A stretch of DNA of 64,000 nucleotides from Athripsodes cinereus (GCA_947579605.1 OX388312.1:24637313-24701312); one strand, 5' to 3'; counted from the first letter of the stretch, positions 46,904-58,929 are shown. Notes: a model not told the origin generated them from the sequence alone. Numbers and translations: made by a program.

Positions 46904-48004
46904 ATGAGTGAAAATATATCCACCATGATGACACGAAGCCGCAAAGTGACAAATAACACTGCTTACTTTACTATGTATGACACATCTCAGGAACAGATTA
47001 CCTCAGATAATGAGCCTGACGTAAGAGAAGAATGTCTGAATAGAATGCAGGAATTGGAAACCGAAAAACATAGAGTGAATGAGGAGTTAGCTATGAGAAA
47101 GAGAGAATTAAAATTAAAAAACAAAGAAACTTTATTATTGAAAAAGAAAATATTGTTACTGACTAAAGTTCAGAAGGATCTGAATCGCTACAAAAAGCTT
47201 AACAGTGATATGAAGCTTGAACTGAGAGATAAAGATTTTAAGTTATCAGAGGCTGTGAATGATCTGGAGAGAATCAATGACAGGCGGGAGAGGGAGATAA
47301 GTGAATTCGTGAAAAATGAAAAAATAATATTGACGAGGCTTGAAGAGGCACAACGTACTTGCGAGACTCTGAGAGGAGCTTATGACAACCTTTATGAACA
47401 ATTCGAAAACTACAATGAAGAAACTTATGTCAGGAAGGACAGTGGGAGTGGTAATCACAGTGGTAGTTGTAAGTCAAGAAATGAGTTAAAATCTCAATCC
47501 AATGAAAAATATTTAACACGTAAACTGCTTATTATTGGCGATGAAAATGCAAAGGGCCTGGGATTAAAATTACACCGAAAAGTGGATTATAATGTGACCT
47601 GTGTTGCCAGGCCCGGTGCGAGAATGCAAGAAATGTTGCAAAATATCAATGCGATTGTCAACGAAGCATCTAAAGATGACGTCATTGTACTGGCTGTGGG
47701 AAGTTATACTAACATATACCATACCAGACAATATAAAAATGCAGTGGAGAAAATCGTTGAGACATCGGAAAAACTGGGAAAAACAGTATACATAACAAGT
47801 CTACGCTATTGTAAAAATGACTCAATCGTGAACAAGAGACTTTACGAAATCAATTGTTACCTGTATAATCTAACCAGAATGAGCAGTCACACCTTTATAT
47901 TGGAAACCAATGATCAGAACGGGATGACATTGGATAACAGTATAATATATAATCTTAAGCACACAATTCCTAGAGCAAAAAATTTAATACGAGTGAGGAT
48001 ATAG
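46904..48004 (+). CDS. LINE ORF1 protein: coiled coil plus SGNH hydrolase-like domain
   Basis: 366 codons from ATG at 46904 to TAG. Residues ~40-170 form a charged, heptad-rich coiled coil (QELETEKHRVNEELAMRKRE...), expected to trimerise and bind LINE RNA in cytoplasmic particles. After a Ser/Gly/Asn-rich linker, residues ~205-345 resemble the SGNH esterase-like domain of CR1-clade ORF1 proteins: KLLIIGDENAKGLG (block I), ARPGARMQEM, then DDVIVLAVGSYTN (block III position) and a final GMTLDNSIIYNL (block V position). The usual block I is GDSN, but here the nucleophile Ser position is Glu214. The block V His position is Thr or absent. The domain is therefore probably a binding module without esterase chemistry. 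ORF1 ends ~10 bases before the open frame of ORF2. Confidence 0.82.
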   Translation: MSENISTMMTRSRKVTNNTAYFTMYDTSQEQITSDNEPDVREECLNRMQELETEKHRVNEELAMRKRELKLKNKETLLLKKKILLLTKVQKDLNRYKKLNSDMKLELRDKDFKLSEAVNDLERINDRREREISEFVKNEKIILTRLEEAQRTCETLRGAYDNLYEQFENYNEETYVRKDSGSGNHSGSCKSRNELKSQSNEKYLTRKLLIIGDENAKGLGLKLHRKVDYNVTCVARPGARMQEMLQNINAIVNEASKDDVIVLAVGSYTNIYHTRQYKNAVEKIVETSEKLGKTVYITSLRYCKNDSIVNKRLYEINCYLYNLTRMSSHTFILETNDQNGMTLDNSIIYNLKHTIPRAKNLIRVRI

Positions 48005-48014
48005 AGAAAAGTAA

Positions 48015-50978
48015 CCACGGGGATTCTCCATTACCACTAGCAGACACAGTGCAGCAGATAACACCAGTGGCGAGGACAAGCAGGTCTTTTTTAGGCCAAA
48101 ATCAAAGACACAACATGGCAGTACCTTCACAGTCGCACATCAGAACGTCCAGGGCCTGCGTGGCAAACTCCACGAGTTGAACACTTCGCCGGTATTGGAT
48201 GGGTTGGATGTGTTGTGCATCACTGAGTCATGGTTATGCGAGTCTGAGGTCGTGTGTCACAATATATCTAACTTTAGTATCATTAGTAACTTTAGTAGAG
48301 AAAAAACAACAAGAGGGGGATCTCTTATATTTGTGAATAATAAATGGCGAGCAAAAAACAGGGTAGACATTGTGAAACTGTCGTTAGAAAAGCACTGTGA
48401 GATCAGTTGTGTTGAAATGAATAATATTGTAGTTGTCTCAGTGTACAGAGCACCATCTGGAAACGTTGACTCATTCCTCAGTACACTGGAAAATGCCCTG
48501 AATATTTTAAGTTTAAATAATAATAAGCGCCTAATTGTATGTGGTGATTTCAATATAGATCTAGACACTGACACAAACAACAAGAACAATTTTGTGGATA
48601 TTATGAGTAGTTTCTGTTTGACGCGTAGCATTCTTGCACCTACTAGAGTAACAAATAGTACAGCCACTTGCATTGACAATGTTTTTACAGATGTAAACTT
48701 GATTAATTCTCACCTTGTTGATATAATCAGATCAGACCATTATGGGCAAATGATTGAATTTAAAATTGAGAATATTAAATGTAAACCAGTTGTAAAAAAA
48801 TGTATTTCCAGGAGAATTTGTACCGAGGAAAGCATAAATAATTTCCAACAATCTGTTGCCCATACTGTTTGCTCTTTGGCAGTCGACAACAAAAATGTAA
48901 ATTTGGTTTTTAGTGAATTGTTCAAATTAATCCTTTTGGAATTGAATCATAATTTTCCTGTAAAGAAAACAAAGTGTATGACTAAGAAATCTTTTGAATG
49001 TTGGGCTACTCCTGGTATACGGATATCAAGGAGAAATTTGTTCCAATTGTACGAGCAAAAAAGATTGAAAAATTCTGAAGAAATTACAAATTTAGTACGT
49101 AGATACAGTGCCATATTCAAAGCAGTGTGTAAAGAGGCAAAAAAAAGATTTCTTAGCCGCAAAATAATGCTATCAAAAAATCCAATTAGAGCAACATGGA
49201 ATGTTATTAAAGAGGAAACGGGTAGATCCATTGAGCACTCTCATGAGGCGGATCTCATCACTGTAGGCGGCATAGATGGTTCCGATAAACTGGCCATATC
49301 AAATTACTTTAACGAATATTTTGTAAGTGCAGCATCATCCCTGATTCAGGCATCAGGCCCTTCCTCGGTTGTAACCAATAAATATAAGTGTATAGATTCT
49401 GTAGAGACTACTTTCAAGTTTAGGCCAATATCCACACAGGACGTATTAAATACCTGTAAAAATTTAAAATCAAAAGGATCCACAGACCTCTGGAATATAT
49501 CAACTAAATAACTTAAATCCATTATTCATTGCCTTGCACCATGTCTAGCAAAATTGTTTAATTTGAGCCTTGAGCAGGGGATTTTTCCGGATCTCTTAAA
49601 AATGGCTAGGGTTGTCCCTATACATAAAAAGGGTGACCCAACTGACCCCGGAAACTACAGACCCATCTCGATCCTGCCGGTGATTAGTAAGCTTCTTGAG
49701 AGTATGGTCACTGCACAGCTCGCCCACTTTTTTGTTCACAATAATACCCTAAATTCACTCCAATTTGGTTTCCAAAAGGGAAAAAGTACGGTCGACGGGA
49801 TTTCGTCCCTACTCCAGACAGTTCTTGAATCTCTGGATCAGAAGCGCGATACATATGGAGTCTTCTGTGATCTGTCAAAGGCATTTGATTGTGTGAACCA
49901 TAAAATTCTACTAGAAAAGCTCACTCTATACGGAGTGAGGGGCACTGAGAATCAATTTCTCAGATCGTATTTGGATGACCGTAGACAGATCACAGAGGTA
50001 AACGGTGTCAGGTCGACTGAGAGAGCGATAGTCTGCGGCGTTCCCCAAGGTTCGATACTGGGGCCCTTGCTCTTTTTAATTTATGTGAACGACCTACCAG
50101 GCTGTATCGAGGAAGGTCAAAAAATAGTTATGTTCGCAGACGATACCTCGATATTGATCCAGGATGGTATTGAAAAAGAGAAAACGATTCGCAACACCTT
50201 AAGTGTCCTGGACAGAGTGGGCGAGTGGTTCAGGGAAAATGATCTTGTCCTGAATGTGACGAAAACGAATACTATTCACTTCTCACTGAGACAGTCCTCT
50301 GCGCCCGACCCAGTCACGGCGGCTCTGTCTGAGCGCCAACTAGCTATAGTTGACAATTGTAAATTCTTAGGAGTTAAGATTGACAGGAGATTGCGGTGGA
50401 CGGCGCACATTGAGGAGCTGGCCGGGAAATTGAATTCCGCAATTTTCGCAATTAAAAAAATTAAAGAGACCTGCGGTTTTGAGGCGGCAAAGTCCATATA
50501 CCATGCCTACTTTCACAGCATCATGTCATATGGGGTGCTGTTCTGGGGCGGGGTAGGTGAAGCAAGAAGAATATTTCTCTTACAAAAAAGGGCCATACGA
50601 GTATTAATGGGGCTGAAGCCGGGAGACAGTTGTCGAAACTCCTTTCGAGAGCTGGGTGTATTGACCTTGGCCGGTGCATATATCATAGAGTGCATGACTT
50701 TTGCCCGGAAAAACTTGCCAAACACTCCCCTAAATTCGGATCAGCACGCCTATGACACTAGACATAAAAATGATGTTCGTGCAATCGAGCATAGGTTGGC
50801 AAAGGTCAGCAAAAGCTTTGTGTGCCTCAGTGTGCGGTTGTTTAACAAGCTGCCTGAAGATGTGAGGGCCTTGGGCTTGGAGGCGTTTCGTGGGAGGGTG
50901 AAGGAGTATCTCGTTGAGCAATCCTTTTACACGATTGACGAAATGCTGAATCGAGCAAATGACTCTATTAGCATTTAA
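48015..50978 (+). pseudogene. LINE ORF2: endonuclease-reverse transcriptase, one in-frame stop
   Basis: One frame is open from 48015 (after a TAA at 48012) to 50978, except for TAA at 49509-49511. APE-type endonuclease motifs are TVAHQNVQGLRGKLHEL (from ~48129), CITESWL, SVYRAPSG, VCGDFNID and IRSDHYG (SDH at 48732-48740). Reverse transcriptase motifs are RVVPIHKKGDPTDPGNYRPI, LQFGFQKGKST, CDLSKAFDCVNH, GVPQGSILGPLLFLIYVNDL and FADD (50133-50144). A C-terminal thumb and tail region follows, with YHAYFHSIMSYGVLFWGG. The frame has no ATG before the endonuclease motifs, so translation would need reinitiation after ORF1, frameshifting, or a lost start. Besides the stop, no frameshift is seen. The nick-and-reverse-transcribe function is lost in this copy by truncation before the RT. 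Confidence 0.88.
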
Positions 50979-51207
50979 ATATTTTGTAAATCTGTAATTC
51001 TTTGTTGACTCTTGTTGTCTGCCTATGTCTGACGATTTGCAAATCTGAGCCATTTACACTCCGATTTGCAATGACCTATAAATTTACTGGATGTCTGTTT
51101 CTTTTTTATATTTTTTAATCAAAAATTGTAATGCTTTTGACGAATCCAAGTGCCCGGACTGGGCCTACGGCTGATGATATACAATATACAATAATAATAA
51201 TAAAAAT
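50979..51207 (+). other. LINE 3' untranslated region and simple-repeat tail
   Basis: It contains two ATTTGCAA(A/T) words around 51036-51071, then GCCCGGACTGGGCCTACGGC (a possible small hairpin) and the terminal ATACAATAATAATAATA repeat. Repeat-ending tails rather than poly-A are usual in CR1/L2-type LINEs. Confidence 0.65.
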
Positions 51208-52154
51208 ATACAATATCGACCATATGATACGCATACAAATTCCATGCATTCTTTTATATGTGATTCGTGTTAAATAGGCAATTCATATTTTAATCATTAA
51301 ATATATTTCGCTGTCCTGATTACTATAAATTACAAATATCTGCATAGATTTAACAAGCAAAAGTAATGGAAAATAATAATAATAATATATGAAAAACAGG
51401 TTGAGTTAGAAATAAATAAATAAATATTATTATTTGTATTATATAACTTAAGTTGTAATTGGCTTTAATTTTGCACTATTATTTTTTCGTTTATTATGTT
51501 ATATAAGCTGTAACTTTAAGTTTGAAATAAATAAATAAATAAATAAAATAAAAAAAATTATTACGAACCGTTATTCATACAAAATTACAAAATATCAAAC
51601 TACTTGCATCATAACAAAGTGAAATACCGCCCGCTCACGAAGTAATGTAGACTCTGTGTTCACCTCCATACTAACAGACTGTACTAACTAAGTCTGTTAG
51701 GTATACAATAATAATCTCCTTCATAAGTAGGTACATAGAAGACTGTTGCATTGATTGAAATCTTAAATAAAGAGAAATTACTGAACTTACAGCTGTTAAG
51801 AGAGAATATTATGAAAGCATAATAATATTAAATATCTTATTTCCTATCACATAACTATATTTCTTACGAGTTGAGATTAAACAAATTTGACTAAATTACT
51901 ACTAAGTTTTATATTCAACTTTCAGTGTATTTCACATTTTGGATCTCTATTCAAACAAAATACCAAAAAAAGTTTAGAATGAAAATATTTGTCAAAAAAT
52001 CCGTAACTACTCTAGGAGCTTGAAATATACAAGAAAAGTCCTTCATACTCTTATTTTCCCACATTTGTGGTAGGTAATTCAATTATTATTAAGGTACAAA
52101 ATAACAATATTATTCAAACAGTAAAGTGAACTGGTGAAAATAAAGAGGACATAC
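51208..52154. other. AT-rich stretch, nothing recognised
   Basis: Bases 51395-51550 include AAATAAAT runs (GAAATAAATAAATAAATAAA), possibly another LINE tail, not assignable. Confidence 0.35.
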
Positions 52155-52157
52155 GGA

Positions 52158-52215
52158 ACAGAAGCAACCTTCAGGAGCAAAATGTTGGGACAGTGCTAGG
52201 AAAAAGAAGAGGTGA
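52158..52215 (+). repeat. Short LINE-tail-like repeat
   Basis: AACCTTCAGGAGCAAAATGT then TGGGACAGTGCTAGGAAAAA matches, on the opposite strand, the block at 58685-58745. It resembles RTE-type 3' ends of insects. Confidence 0.5.
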
Positions 52216-52257
52216 AGTTAATAGATAGGTACCTATATTTTTGTTTATATTGTGGTT

Positions 52258-52355
52258 TGTTATCCATCCTGAAAGCCGTTGTTTAATATATGTAGTTATT
52301 CTGCTGGCTACCCCACTTGTGGGACACGCTGTGATGGAATGGAAGTAGTAGTAGT
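52258..52355 (+). repeat. SINE-A copy
   Basis: Shortened head CATCCTGAAAG, then TATTCTGCTGGCTACCCCAC, then TTGTGGGACACGCTGTGATG, followed by (GTA)n. The tail word GGGACACGCTG is intermediate between SINE-A and the RTE LINE tail. Confidence 0.75.
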
Positions 52356-53084
52356 AGTAGTGGAAAAGTATTGTAATACATTTCATACATAGTGTAGTTA
52401 CTGAAATACATTATTTGTTGAATATAATTTAAACCGTAATTAAATCTAAGTACATAACAATATCCCATAATAATTTTATTCGATTATGATAGCGGCATTA
52501 ATCGAGATTATAACGGCGATCAAGTACTAAATTCAAGAAGAGCTTTGATTTGATACACTGCAAATAGGAATATTATATTGTTATTAGAAGTATGACCTCA
52601 TGACCCTAAAGAGCCGATGTGGTTGTTGAATAATAATATAATACTGGATGGAGTCTGTGTATTGCCAATTTGGAAATGGTACTTCGATTATTATAAGACA
52701 CAATTAGATGATTAGCTATCTATAGTCTACTTATCTTTCTAAGTCATCATTATGAAACAATACTTAGTCAGAAATCATTATCAAGCAATAAAAATAAACG
52801 GATTTAATCACCAGTAACATCTATTTAGGAATGAGTGCTTAATTTTGTGCAATACCAAAACATCTGGTAAGGATTAATCGTAGATAAATAAAAACACGAA
52901 AGTGTTACACGAAATATAATTTATCTTTGCTGAGAAATGGGTGATTACAAAAAGTAATTCTACAAATGTAGATCATACTCACTTTTCATTACGCGTTTAG
53001 ATTATGTAATAAAATGGATACAATCAAAATGCCTAATATCTAAACAAGTCTCAAAAACGGATGATACAAAATTTCAAAAACAAG
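52356..53084. other. AT-rich stretch, nothing recognised
   Basis: No supported feature. Confidence 0.4.
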
Positions 53085-53560
53085 TGTTTTAGAAAGATTC
53101 AGTTCGTATGAGCTCATATGACACAAATGATATTATTCATAAAAATAAAACACATATTTCGTTGTTCCACGATAACTTATTAATCGTTAGCCGGCTTTCA
53201 AGAGCTTCCACTCTCATCATCATGCTAACTTAAAATGAATACATCACACAATCACTTTACTTTAGTCTAAATGAGTGTTCTATTTTTATTAATTTAACAT
53301 TAACTTTCACCAAGGTCTACAAGGCCAACGCGCCCAGCACGTTTTGAGAATGTCCAGTAATAGTTGGACAAAAATAGCCTTAATTTTTCATCCATGAGAT
53401 TTCCGTCGTCCCGGACATTGCATCATTGCTATGACATGGACATCAGAGCGCTAGGAATGTCGTGGGAAAAGGTAAGTCATCAATTTATGCAGAGACGCTC
53501 TGAATGGAGGAGTCTAGTTTCTACCTTCAATCAAGAGCGAGATAGTGATGAACGAAATGT
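53085..53560 (+). pseudogene. RTE-like LINE C-terminal fragment, interrupted
   Basis: Same family as 25765-26138. ACAAGTGTTTTAGAAAGATT...CACAAATGAT (53085-53130) matches the CLRRIL...THND segment. After ~170 unrelated bases, homology resumes with GCGCCCAGCA, GTTTTGAGAATGTCC and the frame MSWEKVSHQFMQRRSEWRSL (53364-53580). A deletion also removes the RRWSWLGH part. It is an old, non-functional copy. Confidence 0.72.
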
Positions 53561-53582
53561 CTACTTGCTATTCTTATTTTAG

Positions 53583-55285
53583 GAGACAACAGGACAATTC
53601 AGATAGATTAGATACCTAGTAAAATTTCTTTGCCTACTTCAACGAAGTGATGAAAAATTCTAGTGCAATTATTTTATATAGCAAACATACATACATGTAC
53701 ATACATGCATATACATGTACATAAAAGTTTAAAAAAAGTTGTTCATTTATAGTACAGATATTACTCAAAGATATTTTTTTACTATTTATCTAATATATTT
53801 AATATTTTATTGCTGGAATAAATAATACTGATCAAACGAAATCAATAAATCCAGAAGTATTCAATTGAATAACCAATTTGTTTTAAATATTTTATTATTA
53901 CTCCCGTTTTATTCAGAATAAGCAAGTTGAGTTAATACAACGATTGTAAAACAGAAGTGTTTTCAAATAGTTTAAAGATTTAAAGTTACAATATAAAGGA
54001 TAATCAAAGTCAGTCCAGAATTTTATTGGAAACTATAATAATAATTTTATTATTATTATACATAAATGATTTTGATCGATAACTATAAATTAAATTCATG
54101 ACAGAAGTATTAAATATTGTTAGTAGTGTGGTAGTAGTTTCAGTTGAGGTCAAATGAAAGGGCAACAATTCTATAATATAAATAATAATAAGAGATTATC
54201 CCTACCCATAAGACTTTGTGAACTAAAACAGCGTTCATTGTAGGTACTTCGCAAAATACTTATAGCTATAGCTGAGATGAAGATAAGGAAATTGGTATGA
54301 TTTATATCACCTCCTTCAATTATCGTTGTTATTGGAAATATTCCTGACTTGGTTGTATCGAGTCTCAATTATATGTAAGTTTGTCGGAAAACATTGACAT
54401 GATTTGATTAGCTCCAAAATCAATTATCAATGATAAGTTTATTTATGATTTGCAGATGTGAGAAGATAGGAAATATGATAACATTGCAGATGAAATACGT
54501 TTTTGAACAGAAAATTTTGAGAATATGAAAAAAGTTTACGAAAAACCTTAAGAGTGAATGTCTTTCATAATATAATATTCAGAGCGTGAAAAATAGTATG
54601 GGATTGGGAAATTCAACATTTGCAGCCGCCTTAAATAGAGGAAATTTGTTCCTGCCCCCTGCTCTCCAAAATTAGTATTGATTGGAAAATAAACTTTTTC
54701 AATTGATAAATATAACCTTAATATAATATAAATATTATACATGAATATTTGTAGGGATAGATTAATATGATATTACATCACAAGTGACTGTAACCTTTTT
54801 TCAATTATTATTCATGTAAAATCTAAAATATCTATTGTAGAATCATTTCAAAAATGAGAATAACTTGTAGGTACAATTAGTACGGCAAATTAAATTTACA
54901 AGCCATTACTTAGTTCTGTGAGTGTTGATAAATACTTAATCATTAAACAAACTACTTCATAAATTATTTCGTGATAATTACATTAAACACCTGAAAGGAT
55001 TATTAATCAAGCACATGCTGTTGTACTCATTATAGTTTATTGTCTGATTTTAAATCATTTCCATAGCACAATTATTGTTGCTAAATGATGTAATAAATGA
55101 CTCACCGTATGACCTTATTACCTCGTCCGTTTGTAATATATTTATATACAAACGCATATGGTACTTCTGTCAAAGTGTCAACTCGCTCTTACCTAGAACA
55201 AAGAAAATATGAACATTAGTATATTTATATTGTACACATTATAAAATATGAACAAAATCAAGAAATTAATTTATTAATGAATTTT
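53583..55285. other. AT-rich stretch, nothing recognised
   Basis: Contains a CATA/CATG microsatellite near 53686-53725. No gene is supported. Confidence 0.4.
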
Positions 55286-55289
55286 GGAA

Positions 55290-56160
55290 ACTATACTATA
55301 CCCTCATGCCGTGTCCCAGGTGGGGTTGGCAGAGAGAACGGAATGCCATGTCGATCATTTCTTGCATACTTCTTTCGCTTCCTCTACATTCATCCAGTTT
55401 CTCATACATGCACGCCGATTCCTCTTACTTAACACGCGACCGTCCTTGAGAATTTGATCCACGTGGTCAAGCCACGTAGTTCTTGGACGTCCGCGCTTTC
55501 TCACACTCTCTCTTTCAGATAAATACACCCTCTTCGTCAATCGTACACCATCCATTCGCTCCACATGACCAAACCATCTCAATTTATTTACACGCATTCT
55601 ATCCACAACACTCCTCTTGCATCCACTCATTCTTCTAATATCCTCATTTCTTACTCTATCACGCAATGTTTTACCTACCATTCTTCTCAGTGATCGCATC
55701 TCCACTGCATTTATTCCACTCTCGTCCTTCTTCAGCCATGTCCAAGTTTCGCTAGCATATATAAGTGTCGGTACGAGGATGGCGTTGTGCACCAGCATTT
55801 TAGCCATGTTCGAGACATTGCTATTGCTAACAATAGATCGAAGTGCACCGTTCACTCTCGCTCCAGACACTTTTCTTTTTTCAATGTCCCTTTCGTATCT
55901 ACCATCCCTCGCAAACATAGTTCCCAAATACACATACTCATTCACTTGCTCTAAATATTCAGTTAAAACCTTTATTTCACACATTGTTCCTTTAATCTCT
56001 CTTTCAAACACCAGCACTTTCGTCTTTGTCACATTCATTTTCATCCCATTCATACTGCAACTTTCATATTATTCAACTGTCACAATCTTTTGTAAATCAC
56101 TTTCACTCTCAGCTATTAATTTTGCAAACTTACTGCCACGCATTGAATAATTACCCTGTA
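55290..56160 (-). pseudogene. RTE-type LINE, 3' part with reverse transcriptase C-terminal region
   Basis: Minus frame 56053 to 55355 is 232 codons: NVTKTKVLVFEREIKGTM, then YLGTMFARDGRYERDIEKRK, ETWTWLKKDESGINAVEMRS, RMRVNKLRWFGHVERMDGVR, RKRGRPRTTWLDHV, NRRACMRNWMNVEEAKEVCK. The same frame continues upstream to ~56146 (FAKLIAESESDLQKIVTVE), interrupted by TAA at 56069-56071. The NxTKTK motif follows the RT palm, and the rest is the family's conserved C-terminal region. The stop at 55355 falls earlier than in the 23215 copy, where the frame continues to SPWRSVISA. The 3' tail at 55290-55340 is shared with SINE-A. The plus frame 55617-56150 is its shadow. Confidence 0.85.
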
Positions 56161-57866
56161 TATAAGAAATGTGGCTTGGAAGTTAATATTTTTTAATAGT
56201 ATTTTTTTCGACTTACAAAGTCATTATGATTTTATAAGTCGAAACCAGATTACTGAACTAATATATTTAATACAGTAAAACTTAAACAGTTTGAATTTAT
56301 TTCTATAAATTGACATATTTTTTACAAAATAAACGTCAACTCAATCGATAAAAAAACTTTGAAAATGTATTTTATATGCATTATTCTAGATACTAATTAA
56401 TTAACAAAGAAGATCGGAAACACAGAAGATTAATAGAATGAATTTTTCAAGTATGTATTTTAAACTTTCTCGAAACTGTTTATTGGTAGATATACTAAAC
56501 CATAAAAATGATGGAATCTAAAAATTATTGGTTTTATATTGAAAGGCTATCACTGAACACTGATTTCCGTGTTATCCAATAAAAAATATTCAAGATGTTT
56601 TTCTAAGTCCGGAGTCATATTTCAAAAAGAAATTATTTTGGAATTTTAAAGAAGAATATATGATTCTATTTCAAGACAACTGAACATGATTTATCTTCAT
56701 AAGTAAAACACCCACTTACTTACTACACTCCTATACTGCCTATTGTTAATAAAACTGACCATCTGTCGATGCATGTACACGTGAGTATATTTATGCAAAA
56801 TATTTTTTTTAAAGTAATAACATCGGAAGTTCTCCTTGATTATTACTCACTTCCAAGCAGTAAAAACTTACCTGTTGTTAATTAATCCCTAATCTCCATT
56901 CACGAAGACTTCCTATTTATTAAATAACCTGCGTATTATTGTTCAGGTTGTCATTTAATGATCTTATAATAATCAAAACATAACTTCATTTACATGATAC
57001 AATGACTGATTAAGATGTCTTTCTTCAAATTACGCCTACAATAAGTACAAATAATAATGTGACAGTGTTATTAAGAAGACAAGAATAAACTAAACACGTG
57101 CGTCTCTATGTGAATATTATTACTAATACAATCGTGTTGTAATAAGGAGGTATTACTAAGGCTATTTGTAACCAACTGTTGTATTACAATGCAACTTAAT
57201 GCCCCATGTGACAAATGCTGTTAACATGGTGTAAACGAATAGTTAATAATGCATCTCTCTAGTACTACAAATATACTAGAAGTACCGACTAACTAACAAA
57301 GGTACCATGTACTTGAATTATTTACTTATTTTAATGTTGGGATACAATGAGATGATGATGTAACAAAGAGCTTATATTGTGATGAAGGAATGTGATTATA
57401 ATTTATTATGCAATACGCATTTTGTACGGGTTATACCTAATATACATAATAGGAGTATTTTGTTCGTAACAAATGATTATGGATAATATTGTTTTTCTAA
57501 GGTAGTGTTTTAGCGATTTTGTAAATAGTGTCACCTCATTGACGATAAATTGATATGAATCAGACTAACTTTCTTCTACTTTATCGATTTTCATTATTAA
57601 CACACTGAAAAACTATGGGTAATCATGTAATCATTTCTACCTCAGATTTTTTGAATTATTTAATCTCTTAATCGTGGTATTATAATGAAAAAAAAATGAA
57701 ATTCATAAAACAATGTCCTTGTTTCAAAATTTATTTATTTTTTACTAAAAATAGTCATGAAAAAATTGGTCAAATCACAGTAGCTATCAGAAATAAAACT
57801 TTTTCTCAAAAATAGTGTACTAATAGCCACATATTGAAACAAAGAACATTACAATTTAACATAATG
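56161..57866. other. AT-rich stretch, nothing recognised
   Basis: No open frame of note and no repeat matched elsewhere in the window. Confidence 0.4.
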
Positions 57867-58008
57867 TAAAAGAGCTGGAGTTGTCTTGAAGACGTTGCTC
57901 AGCAACAAGTCCGCCCTTTGGTCCAGATTATTTTAATTATCATGTTGAGTATTTCTTGTATATTTATTTTGAATTTGGCCAATAAAGATTTATTTACTAT
58001 TTACTTAA
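57867..58008 (+). repeat. LINE/SINE 3' tail, AATAAAG type
   Basis: AAAGAGCTGGAGTTGTCTTG, then CAACAAGTCCGCCCTTTGGT, then a T-rich segment and GGCCAATAAAGATTTATTTA. It shares ACAAGTCCGCCCTTTG and AATAAAGAT with 63430-63572. Confidence 0.65.
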
Positions 58009-58679
58009 GACTTGATAGAATATTTAAAGCTTTTCTGAAAACGTTGATGTACCTGTATATAAACTTTCATGATAATTTTTATCTCAGTGAGTAATATAAG
58101 AAGAGTTCAATAGAACTGTCTTGTCTAGACTACAGTACATAGCTGTGAGTAATGAGATTTGCCGACCAGTACAAAATAATACAAGAGGTGTGTACAAAGT
58201 AATAGTACCTACTCAGGTACAACTTAGTACATACAAACACGGAACATTGGTACTATGTAGTAGATTGCACGTCATAATATACGCAACAATAGTTGTAATG
58301 TGGTCAAACCGCCTCTCTTATAACTAATGCATACAAAAAATGTATGTAATCTGAGATGACGACTATCTTCATATAATGATACCTAATATTGTATATATGT
58401 ATACATTCTGATAGATAATTTTAATACAAGTCTAAATTATAAATAACACACTTTATACCTAGTTTTCTTATTATACAGAACTGATAAGTTTTTGTATGCA
58501 TCTGTAATGCTCGGTAAAAATAGCATTACAAGGGTTTCCAATGTATCCTTAAACTTGGAAAATATTTAACCTACGGTTCCGTTGCTTTGTTATTATTATT
58601 TTGGTTTATTATAATCCAAACAAAATAAAATAATATCAAATAAATTCAGCATTTTCTTTTATGATTTACGTAACTTTTA
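58009..58679. other. AT-rich stretch, nothing recognised
   Basis: No supported feature. Confidence 0.4.
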
Positions 58680-58810
58680 AGCCTGGATCTTCTTTTTCTT
58701 TTCTTCCTAGCAATGTCCCAACTTATTGCCGCTGAAGGCTGTTGGGGTCAGCACTTCTCGTTCTGAGGTTAAACATTCTTCTGTTTCTTATATCATCTTC
58801 ATGCAGGTCA
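58680..58810 (-). repeat. RTE-style LINE tail repeat
   Basis: On the minus strand it reads CTGCATGAAGATGATATAAG, then AACGAGAAGTGCTGACCCCA, then ACAGCCTTCAGCGGCAATAA and GTTGGGACATTGCTAGGAAG. The last two blocks recur at 52158-52215. Confidence 0.5.
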
Positions 58811-58929
58811 TTTAATTTTTAAGGCTGTATAATAACATATTAATTGGAAAACGAAAATCAAGCTTTTTTATTGAAAGATGATATGTACGAAAAATCAATG
58901 TTTGCAAAACAAATGAAAATAAAATCATT

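Larger units (their letters stand above)
46561..51207 (+). mobile_element. Nearly full-length CR1/L2/Jockey-group LINE
   Basis: Two consecutive frames (ORF1 with coiled coil and SGNH-like domain; ORF2 with APE-type endonuclease and reverse transcriptase) are followed by a ~230-bp 3' UTR that ends in an ACAATAATAATAATA simple repeat near 51207. The 5' edge is not visible; the start given is a guess from the change in composition before ORF1, and no target duplication was identified. ORF2 is broken by a single in-frame TAA, so this copy could not make a full ORF2 protein. It is the only element in the window with near-complete coding capacity. Confidence 0.85.

Noticed and set aside
55617..56150. 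177-codon plus frame with apparent hydrophobic segments
   Set aside because: Antisense shadow of the RTE reverse transcriptase fragment; Ser/Phe/Leu-rich because of the complementary codons.
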